Assembly: GCA_030603605.1 (NCBI GenBank)
Contig: JAUVXN010000037.1
Span: 1 to 11,931 of the forward strand
Direction: 5' to 3'
From: Dehalococcoidales bacterium
GTDB taxonomy: Bacteria > Chloroflexota > Dehalococcoidia > Dehalococcoidales > RBG-16-60-22
Length of the DNA: 11,931 nt
Position 1 is the first letter of the stretch. The number at the start of each line of letters is the position of its first letter. A model generated the notes under the pieces. It made no database searches. It had not been told where the DNA came from and worked only from the letters and a program-made list of their open reading frames with translations. Both the position numbers and the translations under genes were made by a program. Positions 1 through 6,822 of the stretch are shown piece by piece.

Positions 1-1100
1 CCCCTCTCAAATCGCATACAGGCTTCACTGGGTAAAGACAATTGCCTGCCGGTATGGTGAATGCTTGCCGGGTTAAAGTTAGCCGATTCCAGTAGTATTG
101 AGGTCGTTTCTTCAGAAACCTCGCTGTTAGCCCCACCCATCACCCCGGCAACAGCCACCGCCCGTTCCTTATCAGCAATAACCAGCATATCCCGGGAAAG
201 GGCTCGCTCTACTCCGTCCAGGCTGACTATGATTTCACCGTCGGTAGCCCGGCGGACGATAATCTTCTTGCCTCTGATTTTCTCGTAGTCAAAAGCGTGC
301 AGGGGCTGTCCGTATTCCAGCATCACATAGTTGGTAATATCGACAATATTATTTATCGGGCGCATACCGCAGGCGAGTAGCCGCTGTTGCATCCACTTGG
401 GGGACTCACCTATTTTGATTCCAGAAATCAGGCTGGCGCAATATCTGGGACACAGGTCAGCGTCGGCAATCTCCACTGATATTTGCTGGTCTATCGGGGG
501 TGCTGCTTCCTCATAACTGACCTCAGGAAGGTGCAGGTTTTGACCGGTCAGGGCAGCTACCTCTCTGGCTATCCCGATTACGGAGAGCCAGTCAGGTCGA
601 TTAGGGGTTACATCCAGGTCAAAAATAGTATCACCCAGATAATCAGCCAGTGGCGTGCCCATCGGTGCCTCTGGCGGCAGGACCATAATTTCTTCGTGAT
701 TATCGGATATACCGAGTTCTTTTTCGGAGCAGACCATGCCGCTGGAGACGACTCCGCGAATCTTGGCTGGTTTCAGGAGGACTGGCTGACCGGTATGCCC
801 GTCTATAAGCTCGGCATCGACACGGGCAAAGGCTATCTTATCACCAATCTTGAGATTCGGCGCCCCGCAAACAACGGTTATTTGTTCTGTGACCAAATCT
901 ATGGTGGGTAAGGTAAGGCGGTCGGCATTGGGGTGGGGATTAATTGCCACTATTTGGCCGACGACGATATTCTCCCAGGTGCCACCGATGACCTGCATCC
1001 CCTTAACCTCAATGCCAGCCATCGTCAGCCTGCTGGCTAGCTCAGCCGTGGGCAGTGTGATATCTATGTATTCCTGGAGCCAATTAACTGGAACTTTCAT
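1..1100 (-). CDS. pheT: Phenylalanine--tRNA ligase beta subunit, N-terminal part (cut by window edge)
   Basis: The reading frame is open from an ATG at 1100 to the left edge, giving about 366 codons of a protein usually near 800 residues, so only the N-terminal half is present. PheT pairs with PheS in the (alpha-beta)2 PheRS and carries the tRNA-binding and editing modules. It begins MKVPVNWLQEY, typical of the family. Residues about 40-150 match the EMAP/OB-like tRNA-binding domain (NPHPNADRL at 54-62, SSGMVCSEKELG near 119-130). A VTPNRPDWLSVIGIARE block follows near 164-180, then the B3/B4 editing domain with RPINNIVDITNYVMLEYGQP near residue 250 and SEACMRFER at the cut. It starts 10 bases after the pheS stop with only a weak GAAGAA ribosome site, so it is probably translated by coupling with pheS. 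The identity is secure; the C-terminal half cannot be judged. Confidence 0.96.
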   Translation of the reverse strand, partial: MKVPVNWLQEYIDITLPTAELASRLTMAGIEVKGMQVIGGTWENIVVGQIVAINPHPNADRLTLPTIDLVTEQITVVCGAPNLKIGDKIAFARVDAELIDGHTGQPVLLKPAKIRGVVSSGMVCSEKELGISDNHEEIMVLPPEAPMGTPLADYLGDTIFDLDVTPNRPDWLSVIGIAREVAALTGQNLHLPEVSYEEAAPPIDQQISVEIADADLCPRYCASLISGIKIGESPKWMQQRLLACGMRPINNIVDITNYVMLEYGQPLHAFDYEKIRGKKIIVRRATDGEIIVSLDGVERALSRDMLVIADKERAVAVAGVMGGANSEVSEETTSILLESANFNPASIHHTGRQLSLPSEACMRFER

Positions 1101-1110
1101 TTCTTCAACT

Positions 1111-2151
1111 CTAGAACTGCCTTAAAAATCTTAGGTCACTGCTGTAGAATAGTCTGATATCGTCAATCCCGTAACGAAGCATGGGCAGGCGTTCAATACC
1201 TATGCCAAAGGCAAAACTTTGGTAGACCTCCGGGTCAATGCCGCCGCGTCGCAGTACCTTTGGATGAGTCATCCCGGCACCCAGTATTTCTATCCAGCCG
1301 CTGTTGCCGCACAGGCGGCAGCCTTTTCCACTGCAGACCAGGCACTCTATCGCCATCTCAATGCCAGGCTCAACGAATGGGAAATAGTCGCAGCGGAAGC
1401 GCACCTTCCTCTCTTCACCGAAGAAGCGACGGGCAAACTCATAGAGCGTCCCCTTGAGGTCAGCCATAGTAATGTTCTTATCTACAGCAAGACCATCAAT
1501 TTGATAGAACATGGGGACATGGGTAGCATCGCTGGCCTCATAGCGATAAACCTTGCCTGGCTCAATTACTCTTATCGGGGGCTCCATTCTCTCAACTGTT
1601 CTGGCGGTGACGGAGGTAGTGTGGGTGCGCAGGAGCATCGTCCTCTCACCGCTTTCCGTCTGGGAATCAACCCAGGATGTTGACATGGTGTCACGGGCTG
1701 GGTGTTCTTCAGGAATGTTCAATGCCTCAAAGTTATAATAGTCCCACTCTACGTCTGGCCCCTCTACTATCTGGAAGCCCATAGAGATAAATATGTCACA
1801 TATTTCATTAAGCGTTTGGGTGATAGGATGCAAACGACCTGTCGGGAGAGGACGACCCGGCAGGCTAATATCAATGGCTTCTCTCTTGGAGTGTGCGGTT
1901 AGCTGGACCTCGCGGAGAGCCTGCTCTTTTTGGCTCAAACTGTCCTCTAGGTCAGACTTAACTTGATTGGCTTGAGCGCCAACATTCTTTCTCTCGGCTA
2001 GGGGTAATGTAGCCAGGCTGCGCAGGATACTGGTTAGAGGGCTTTTCTTACCAAGGTACTGAACTCGCCAAGATTCCAATCCCTTAATGCTGTTGATGCC
2101 GTCCAGTTCCTGTAGTGCTTTTAGCTTTAGTTCTTCAAGCTTTTTCAACAT
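1111..2151 (-). CDS. pheS: Phenylalanine--tRNA ligase alpha subunit
   Basis: This is the catalytic subunit of PheRS, which charges tRNA-Phe in the cytoplasm. At 346 residues it is normal in length. An N-terminal coiled coil (about 1-90) that would grip tRNA is followed by the class II core: HPARDT at 150-155, motif 2 as [11 protein letters not shown]...FYQIDG at 201-220, YFPFVEPG at 256-263, and motif 3 as [16 protein letters not shown] around 313-328. Two departures stand out. The phenylalanine-pocket strand reads HTTSVTAR (177-184) where most bacterial enzymes have HTSPMQ. A C-x2-C-x4-C-x2-C cluster (C270, C273, C278, C281) is inserted before GWIEILGAG; similar cysteine clusters occur in some other bacterial PheS. 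The ATG at 2151 has a modest AAGG six bases upstream and lies about 22 bases after the predicted transcription start. pheT follows after 10 bases, making a two-gene unit. Confidence 0.97.
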   Translation of the reverse strand: MLKKLEELKLKALQELDGINSIKGLESWRVQYLGKKSPLTSILRSLATLPLAERKNVGAQANQVKSDLEDSLSQKEQALREVQLTAHSKREAIDISLPGRPLPTGRLHPITQTLNEICDIFISMGFQIVEGPDVEWDYYNFEALNIPEEHPARDTMSTSWVDSQTESGERTMLLRTHTTSVTARTVERMEPPIRVIEPGKVYRYEASDATHVPMFYQIDGLAVDKNITMADLKGTLYEFARRFFGEERKVRFRCDYFPFVEPGIEMAIECLVCSGKGCRLCGNSGWIEILGAGMTHPKVLRRGGIDPEVYQSFAFGIGIERLPMLRYGIDDIRLFYSSDLRFLRQF

Positions 2152-2179
2152 CTCTTGCCTTGGACTTTAACTGTCTTGG

Positions 2180-2209
2180 ATTATAGGTTATCAACAGCAG
2201 AGGGGTCAA
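2180..2209 (-). promoter_or_regulatory. Sigma-70-type promoter of pheST
   Basis: On the minus strand, TTGACC (2209-2204) is followed after 18 bases by a perfect TATAAT (2185-2180). The predicted transcript would begin near 2173 and reach the pheS ATG after only about 22 bases. That leaves no room for a pheM-like leader peptide or a T-box. The -35 box lies inside the right arm of an inverted repeat (2203-2240). Confidence 0.75.
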
Positions 2210-2240
2210 GGGAAGCACTATCCCAGGAACTGATTGACCC
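2203..2240 (-). repeat. Inverted repeat between the MFS gene and pheS, overlapping the pheS -35 box
   Basis: A perfect 7-base inverted repeat, GGGTCAA/TTGACCC, lies at 2240-2234 and 2209-2203. An inner GGGA/TCCC pair (2224-2221 and 2213-2210) stacks on it, with 9 unpaired bases on one side. It begins 10 bases past the MFS stop. No T-run follows, so it is a poor intrinsic terminator. It could be a 3' stabilising hairpin for the MFS message or an operator over the pheS -35 element. Its role is not known. Confidence 0.5.
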
Positions 2241-2249
2241 GCTGTATCT

Positions 2250-3512
2250 TTATTCCCCTCTCTCCATTTTGACTTGCCATCTTGTCTCGTGCATCCCTAT
2301 TAGCAGTGGTATCCGGATGCAGATATCCAGCCCAATAAAGACAAGGAACAGGTATTGTGGGCCGATGCTGTCCCATATAGCCCCAGCCAGATAAGCGGCA
2401 CTGGCGGCAACCAGCATCCTGAAAAATCTTACCATTCCTAACCACCTACCCATTTGCTCTGGGGGAACTAACTCAAAAGTCATAGCCCCGGTGATAACTA
2501 GGTGCATTTGGAAAAAACCTTGCAGTACCCCAGCTGCTATCAGAAACGCAGGGCTTGGTGCCCAGATAAGCATCAGGTTAGAGGCCCAGAAAAGGGGTGT
2601 CATCAAATAGAGGACCTTTTTTCGCCCAATTTTATCGGCCAACCTGCCCAGAGGAAGGCCAAGCACGAGGGGAGTTAGTGCATAACCGGTGACCATTGCT
2701 CCCAGTATATATTGGTCGGCACCTTTGATTTCGTGAGCGAAGACGTGGGTAAAGGGAAGAATCATGCCCATTGGGAGATAGGTTATGCAGGATATCGCCA
2801 CCCATCGTTTTAGGTTATGCCCCTGTTTAAACACTTGAGACATACTCGTGAAAAAACTGTAGTTAGCCTCACCATGGTTTCCCCATTTACGATTAGATAG
2901 TCGGGTTAGTATAAGCAGGAATGCGCCAATAGTAACTGCGAAACCAATAAAGTATAAGGGCCTGATGCCGCCAGTGTTTACCCCACCAAAGGTCGTGACT
3001 AGTAAAGCTCCGAGTATGGGGCCAGCCATACCCAGCAACCCGGCGGCAACTGTCTCGCAGAGGCTCATACCGGTGGCTCGGTCCTTATTGGCAAGCGAGT
3101 TTCCGCAGACAGTTGCACAGCTGTGCATGCTGGTCGTAAATCCCAGCCAATATATTGCCATGCCAAAGATAATAATTGTCCAGCTCTGGGCTATACCGTA
3201 AATAAAATAGTATATAGTCAGTAGTCCAATGCCAGTGAGATAAATCCTCTTGGTGCCAATCCTGTCAATCAGCCATCCAGTGAGCGGACTCAATAGGCCG
3301 GCGATACCCATTCCGGCACTATTAACGAAACCCAATTGTGTGGCGTTGGCTCCCAAAGCCACAGTATAAACAGACTGGTAGGGGAAAACCATTTGGTAGG
3401 TGAATCTATCTAGGGATGAACGTATTACGGTTGTTTTCCAATCGCGTTGCTGCCTTTTTAAGAAGCCAAATCCTTTTGAGATAGTAGCAACACTGGCCTC
3501 AACTGCTCGCAT
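2250..3512 (-). CDS. Major facilitator superfamily transporter
   Basis: This is an inner-membrane secondary transporter of the MFS class, with unknown substrate. From the ATG at 3512 it has 420 residues, typical for a 12-helix carrier. Two copies of the MFS motif A between helices 2 and 3 of each half are visible: GWLIDRIGTKR (about 79-89) and GRLADKIGRKK (about 289-299). They mark the duplicated six-helix halves, joined by a hydrophilic linker with SNRKWGNHGEANYSFF near 206-221. The frame extends upstream to a TTG at 3530, but nothing resembling a ribosome site precedes it. The ATG at 3512 has GAGGG 11 bases upstream, so I chose it. The gene lies between the rplT terminator and the pheS promoter, where E. 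coli has pheM. No clear promoter of its own was found; it may depend on read-through or a weak site. Drug or metabolite export is possible but unsupported. Confidence 0.9.
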   Translation of the reverse strand: MRAVEASVATISKGFGFLKRQQRDWKTTVIRSSLDRFTYQMVFPYQSVYTVALGANATQLGFVNSAGMGIAGLLSPLTGWLIDRIGTKRIYLTGIGLLTIYYFIYGIAQSWTIIIFGMAIYWLGFTTSMHSCATVCGNSLANKDRATGMSLCETVAAGLLGMAGPILGALLVTTFGGVNTGGIRPLYFIGFAVTIGAFLLILTRLSNRKWGNHGEANYSFFTSMSQVFKQGHNLKRWVAISCITYLPMGMILPFTHVFAHEIKGADQYILGAMVTGYALTPLVLGLPLGRLADKIGRKKVLYLMTPLFWASNLMLIWAPSPAFLIAAGVLQGFFQMHLVITGAMTFELVPPEQMGRWLGMVRFFRMLVAASAAYLAGAIWDSIGPQYLFLVFIGLDICIRIPLLIGMHETRWQVKMERGE

Positions 3513-3564
3513 TAGTTTCTTTTCCCTCAAAGTGATGGTAGTTTAAATGTTGGCAGCTCCCTAG

Positions 3565-3595
3565 AAAAAATCCCCCCTCCCTCCGGGAAGGGGGA
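3565..3595 (-). terminator. Intrinsic terminator after rplT
   Basis: Read on the minus strand, TCCCCCTTCCC (3595-3585) and GGGAGGGGGGA (3581-3571) form an 11-position stem with a single A-C mismatch and a three-base GGA loop. Six Ts follow at once (3570-3565). It lies 29 bases after the rplT stop and closes the infC-rpmI-rplT unit before the MFS gene. Confidence 0.9.
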
Positions 3596-3623
3596 TAAAA
3601 GAGGACGGGGTCTAAATAATATC

Positions 3624-3983
3624 CTAGGCCTGGGCTTTCTCTCTGGCTGTAGTTACCAGGTTGGCAAATGCTTCAGGATTTCTGACTGCCATATCGGCTA
3701 GCATTTTGCGGTTGATTTCAATCCCTGACCTTTTTAAGCTGTCCATGAATTGAGCATAGTTGAGACCCTGGGCTCGGCTTGCCGCACTAATCCGCAAAAT
3801 CCACAGCCGTCTCATGTCACCCTTTCGCTCACGGCGGTGGCTGTAGGCATAGCTTAATGCCTTGAGCATGGACTCGTGAGCCCGGCGATAAAGGGAGTGC
3901 CTGGTTGCCCTGTGCCCTTTGGTCAGGGCTAACACCTTTTTATGTCGGCGGTGTGTGGTTACACCTCTCTTTACTCGTGGCAA
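3624..3983 (-). CDS. rplT: 50S ribosomal protein L20
   Basis: L20 binds 23S rRNA early in assembly of the large subunit, and in several bacteria it also represses its own operon. The 119-residue product has the standard length and begins MPRVKRGVTTHRRHKKVLALTKG, followed by the basic helix with SLYRRAHE and the globular end with LWILRISAASRAQGLNYAQF and GIEINRKMLADMA. The start codon is TTG. It is fixed by the family N-terminus and by a strong GGAGGAG (3997-3991) seven bases upstream. It lies 17 bases after rpmI and ends before a strong terminator. No L20-binding leader structure was recognised upstream of infC, where such control acts in Bacillus. Confidence 0.98.
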   Translation of the reverse strand: MPRVKRGVTTHRRHKKVLALTKGHRATRHSLYRRAHESMLKALSYAYSHRRERKGDMRRLWILRISAASRAQGLNYAQFMDSLKRSGIEINRKMLADMAVRNPEAFANLVTTAREKAQA

Positions 3984-4000
3984 GTAACAACTCCTCCTAT

Positions 4001-4204
4001 CTAACTAACTCCGTAGGGTATAAGCCTTTTTACCCTGGTTCGGTCAGCGGGATTCAGGACTATTTTTCCATCAAAAAGGCGCTTAGTCCGTTTTGCTTTA
4101 CGACGGCGCAGGTGGCTTTTCCCACCCTTTGTCCTCATAATTTTGCCGCTCCCGGTAATATGGAAACGGCTTTGTGCGCCTTTATGAGTTTTGATTTTTG
4201 GCAT
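4001..4204 (-). CDS. rpmI: 50S ribosomal protein L35
   Basis: This is a 67-residue, strongly basic protein of the large ribosomal subunit. It begins MPKIKTHKGAQSRFHITGSGK, continues with the GGKSHLRRRKAKRTKR core and ends with RVKRLIPYG, all characteristic of L35 and of normal length. The ATG at 4204 follows the infC stop after a single base, so the two are almost certainly translationally coupled. AAAGGA lies just upstream inside the infC end. The infC-rpmI-rplT order is the conserved bacterial arrangement. Confidence 0.98.
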   Translation of the reverse strand: MPKIKTHKGAQSRFHITGSGKIMRTKGGKSHLRRRKAKRTKRLFDGKIVLNPADRTRVKRLIPYGVS

Positions 4205-4205
4205 C

Positions 4206-4775
4206 CTATGTTTCCTTTATTTCTTCTCTTTTTTTCGCTTTCTGGGTAGCTGCTGGGGCCAGGATTATGTCCATCCGTCTCCCCTCCGTCACCGCTTGCC
4301 TCTCCAGAGAAGCTACATCCTGTAGTGACTCTATCATCCGCTGGAGCAACTTCCGACCAAGCTCAGGGTGTGTGATTTCACGCCCTCTAAACATTATTGT
4401 TACCTTAACTTTGTCTCCATTAGCGAGCAGTTTCCTGGCAATCCTGGCTTTAGCCTCAAAATCATGGTCGCCAATCTTGGGGCGCAGTCGGACCTCTCTT
4501 AGTAGTGAGACCTTCTGGTTTTTCCTGGCCTCTTGCTCCTTCTTGGCCTGCTCGTATTTATACTTGCCATAGTCAAGAAGGCGACATACCGGGGGCACTG
4601 CAGTAGGAGCTACCTCAACCAGGTCAAGGTTGTGCTTTCTGGCTGTCTCCCGTGCCTGGCTCAAGGGCATAACCCCTAACTGCTCCCCCTTTTCCCCGAC
4701 GAGTCGAACCTCTTGAGCTCTAATCCTTTCGTTGACACGCAGTTGCTTGATTATGTCCTTACCTACCTCCTCCAA
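4206..4775 (-). CDS. infC: Translation initiation factor IF-3 (outermost start shown; true start probably 4754 or 4751)
   Basis: IF-3 binds the 30S subunit, blocks 50S joining and proofreads the start codon. The product has the N-domain with RVNERIRAQEVRLV (13-26), the linker with PPVCRLLDYGKYKYEQ (61-76) and the C-domain with FRGREITHPELG (129-140). The coordinates use the TTG at 4775, which gives 189 residues, but no ribosome site precedes it. Instead AGGAGGT (4771-4765) lies inside codons 2-4, ten bases before an in-frame ATA (4754-4752) followed by ATC (4751-4749). A start at ATA gives five residues before RVNERIR, the same as in the Geobacillus protein (MSKDF-IINEQIR). E. coli infC starts at AUU and is autoregulated through it, so a non-AUG start here would make biological sense. 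The choice between AUA, AUC and TTG is inferred. A promoter lies just upstream. Confidence 0.97.
   Translation of the reverse strand: MEEVGKDIIKQLRVNERIRAQEVRLVGEKGEQLGVMPLSQARETARKHNLDLVEVAPTAVPPVCRLLDYGKYKYEQAKKEQEARKNQKVSLLREVRLRPKIGDHDFEAKARIARKLLANGDKVKVTIMFRGREITHPELGRKLLQRMIESLQDVASLERQAVTEGRRMDIILAPAATQKAKKREEIKET
4765..4771 (-). promoter_or_regulatory. Shine-Dalgarno sequence of infC, downstream of the apparent TTG start
   Basis: AGGAGGT on the minus strand is a full-strength match to the 16S rRNA tail. It lies within the first codons of the longest infC frame, so it cannot serve that TTG. It would serve the AUA at 4754 (10 bases on) or the AUC at 4751. A TACCT at 4787-4783 could pair with its AGGTA, a weak potential sequestering hairpin. 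Confidence 0.65.
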
Positions 4776-4798
4776 GCACAGGTATTTTACGAGTAGAA

Positions 4799-4827
4799 AC
4801 TATACCATATTCTCGTATATTAATCAA
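4799..4827 (-). promoter_or_regulatory. Promoter of infC-rpmI-rplT
   Basis: TTGATT (4827-4822), a 17-base spacer and TATAGT (4804-4799) lie on the minus strand in the 106-base gap after the thrS stop. A transcript would begin near 4792. That is 17 bases before the TTG at 4775 and about 38 bases before the preferred infC start. The unit can therefore be expressed independently of thrS; no terminator after thrS was seen, so read-through is also possible. Confidence 0.65.
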
Positions 4828-4881
4828 ATCATAAAGATTGTCTAACAACTTCACTCTTACAAGCTTCCCTTGTCAGTGGTA

Positions 4882-6633
4882 TCATACTATATCTTTTGCC
4901 TTGTTGGCGATGGTCATTTCGATAGTTTTTCTGAATTTATCAAAGGATTGGTCAGCTAATTGTTCCCCGCTGCGCAGGCGGATGGAAACGGTAGAGTCAG
5001 CTATCTCTTTATCACCTACCACCAGCATATAAGGTATCTTGTCAAGTTGCGCCTGCCGAATTTTTAGGTTTATCCTTTCTGACCGAGTGTCAACCTCTAC
5101 ACGCACCCTCTCGTTTTTGAGTTGAGCTTCCAGCTTATGGGCATAGTCTAGGTGGCGGTCAGCCACTGGAATCACCCTTACTTGAACTGGTGCCAGCCAC
5201 AGTGGGAAAGCGCCCCCATAGTGTTCAATAAGTGAGGCCAGAAAGCGCTCCATACTGCCCAGCACGGTGCGGTGTACCATTACTACCGCATGCTCCTGCC
5301 CATCTTCACCAATATAAGTAACATTGAAGCGCTGTGGCAGGTTAAAATCAACCTGAATTGTTGGACCCTGCCAGGCTTTACCCAGCGCGCTCTCAAACTT
5401 AATGTCTATTTTGGGCCCATAAAATACACCCTCTCCGGGGTCTACTTTATAAGCAACCTTGGAATGCTCCAGCGCCTGGCGCAGGGTATCGGTAGCCTCT
5501 TCCCAGGCCTCAATGGTACCGGCGTATTTCTCAGGTCGGGTAGAAAGTAATACCTGGTAGCTGCTGAAACCGAAGGCTTCTATCATGAAGAGAGCTAAAT
5601 CCAGCACTCCTATTATTTCCTCTTCCAGCTGGTCAGGGCGACAGAAAATATGGGCGTCATCCTGGGTAAAGCCCCTGACGCGGGACAGGCCGTGCAACAC
5701 CCCGGAGCGCTCGTAGCGGTAGACAGTGCCCAGTTCGGCGTAACGTATCGGTAGTTCACGATAACTGCGTAGCCTGGTTTTATAAATTAAAATATGCCCC
5801 AGGCAGTTCATTGGTTTAAGAATATATTTCTGTCCCTCCACATCCATGGGACTGTATAAATAATCCTGGTAAAACTCCAGGTGTCCACTGGTTTTCCATA
5901 GGTCTATCCTGGCAATATGAGGAGTATAGACGATATCATAGCCACGCTTAACATGCTCATCCTTCCAGAAATCCTCAATGGTGCGGCGTATAATTGCTCC
6001 CTTTGGATGCCAGAGGACCAGTCCCGGGCCGGCCTCATCTTGAATACTGAACAGGTCAAGCTCCTTACCTAGCTTTCTGTGGTCACGCCGGGCGGCTTCT
6101 TCAAGATTTTTCAGGTGCTCGTCTAAGGTTTTTTTTGTGTCGAAAGCAACGCCATATATCCGTTGCAGCATAGGGCAGTGCTCATCACCACGCCAGTAGG
6201 CGCCGGCAATATTTGTCAGCTTGAATACTTTTATCTCCCTGGTAGAACTCACATGGGGCCCACGGCACAAATCAACAAAAGAGCCTTGCTGGTACAGGCT
6301 GACCTTCTCGTCTGGAATTTCGTCAATCAACTCTAGCTTATAGGGCTGGGTGGCAAACAATCGCCGGGCTTCTTCTTTAGTTACTTCCTTTCTAATGAAA
6401 GGCTCATTTGAAGCGATTATTTTACTCATCTTGGTCTCAATGAGCGGTAAATCATCAGGATTGAGCGGGCGGGGTAAATCAAAGTCATAGTAGAAACCGT
6501 CTTTAATAGCTGGACCGATGCCAAACTTGGCGTCGGGAAAGATAGACTGAACTGCCTCAGCCATAACATGGGCTGCCGAATGCCGCATTATCTCCAGCTT
6601 TTCATTTTTCTCTTGTTCTTTGTCTTGAGCCAC
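4882..6633 (-). CDS. thrS: Threonine--tRNA ligase lacking the TGS domain
   Basis: This class II synthetase charges tRNA-Thr. At 583 residues it is about 60 shorter than the E. coli enzyme (642), because the N-terminal TGS domain is absent: after a charged 12-residue lead it goes straight into the editing domain. Editing residues are present as RHSAAH (H18, H22) and VDLCRGPH (D121, C123, H127). The three zinc ligands of the active site are C277 (MNCLGH), H328 (QDDAHIF) and H454 (VMVHRT), with the same spacing as C334, H385 and H511 in E. coli. The C-terminal anticodon-binding domain starts near 480. MNCLGH replaces the usual MNCPGH. The start is GTG with GAGAGG nine bases upstream. The upstream frame holds a promoter and a structured leader, not a missed TGS domain, so the shortening is genuine. 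Confidence 0.97.
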   Translation of the reverse strand: MAQDKEQEKNEKLEIMRHSAAHVMAEAVQSIFPDAKFGIGPAIKDGFYYDFDLPRPLNPDDLPLIETKMSKIIASNEPFIRKEVTKEEARRLFATQPYKLELIDEIPDEKVSLYQQGSFVDLCRGPHVSSTREIKVFKLTNIAGAYWRGDEHCPMLQRIYGVAFDTKKTLDEHLKNLEEAARRDHRKLGKELDLFSIQDEAGPGLVLWHPKGAIIRRTIEDFWKDEHVKRGYDIVYTPHIARIDLWKTSGHLEFYQDYLYSPMDVEGQKYILKPMNCLGHILIYKTRLRSYRELPIRYAELGTVYRYERSGVLHGLSRVRGFTQDDAHIFCRPDQLEEEIIGVLDLALFMIEAFGFSSYQVLLSTRPEKYAGTIEAWEEATDTLRQALEHSKVAYKVDPGEGVFYGPKIDIKFESALGKAWQGPTIQVDFNLPQRFNVTYIGEDGQEHAVVMVHRTVLGSMERFLASLIEHYGGAFPLWLAPVQVRVIPVADRHLDYAHKLEAQLKNERVRVEVDTRSERINLKIRQAQLDKIPYMLVVGDKEIADSTVSIRLRSGEQLADQSFDKFRKTIEMTIANKAKDIV

Positions 6634-6642
6634 TGCTGAAAT

Positions 6643-6702
6643 CCTCTCGGTCTATAATGAAAACCTCTCACCCGCTTCGGGGACGAGAGGCTTTAACCAC
6701 CC
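6643..6702 (-). promoter_or_regulatory. Structured thrS leader with hairpin and alternative pairing to the ribosome site
   Basis: In the roughly 128-base leader, CCTCTC (6690-6685) pairs with GAGAGG (6669-6664) through G-T and T-G pairs to an inner CC/GG. This gives a hairpin over 6690-6664 that is followed by four Ts (6663-6660). The same arm, as CCTCTCG (6690-6684), is a perfect 7-base complement of CGAGAGG (6649-6643), which contains the thrS Shine-Dalgarno sequence. The two pairings exclude each other. Upstream, GGGTGG (6702-6697) followed by CTCGTCCC recalls the 3' part of T-box leaders, but the ACCGCG core is missing and there is little room for a full stem I. The hairpin is clear; switching or T-box ancestry is inferred. 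Confidence 0.5.
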
Positions 6703-6767
6703 GGCTCCTACACTGTCTTAATAAACCTATAAATCTGATTGAAGCACAATACATTGGTCACGAACAT

Positions 6768-6796
6768 ATTATAACAGCGAGAAGGGGTGAGTGCAA
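6768..6796 (-). promoter_or_regulatory. Sigma-70-type promoter of thrS
   Basis: TTGCAC (6796-6791), an exact 17-base spacer and a perfect TATAAT (6773-6768) lie on the minus strand, just after the stop of the symporter gene. Transcription would begin near 6761, leaving a leader of about 128 bases before the GTG of thrS. Confidence 0.8.
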
Positions 6797-6822
6797 TCAT
6801 ATTGGCGAGAATATCAGTTGAC

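Noticed and set aside
1219..1683. 154-codon plus-strand open frame
   Set aside because: It lies wholly antisense to pheS, whose motifs are unmistakable, and its translation shows no family features.
3513..3530. TTG start at 3530 for the MFS gene
   Set aside because: No ribosome site precedes it, while GAGGG precedes the ATG at 3512; the six extra residues add nothing recognisable.
6640..6767. A complete T-box riboswitch upstream of thrS
   Set aside because: The ACCGCG core is missing and the leader of about 128 bases leaves little room for stem I with a specifier loop; it is kept only as a structured leader with T-box-like traces.
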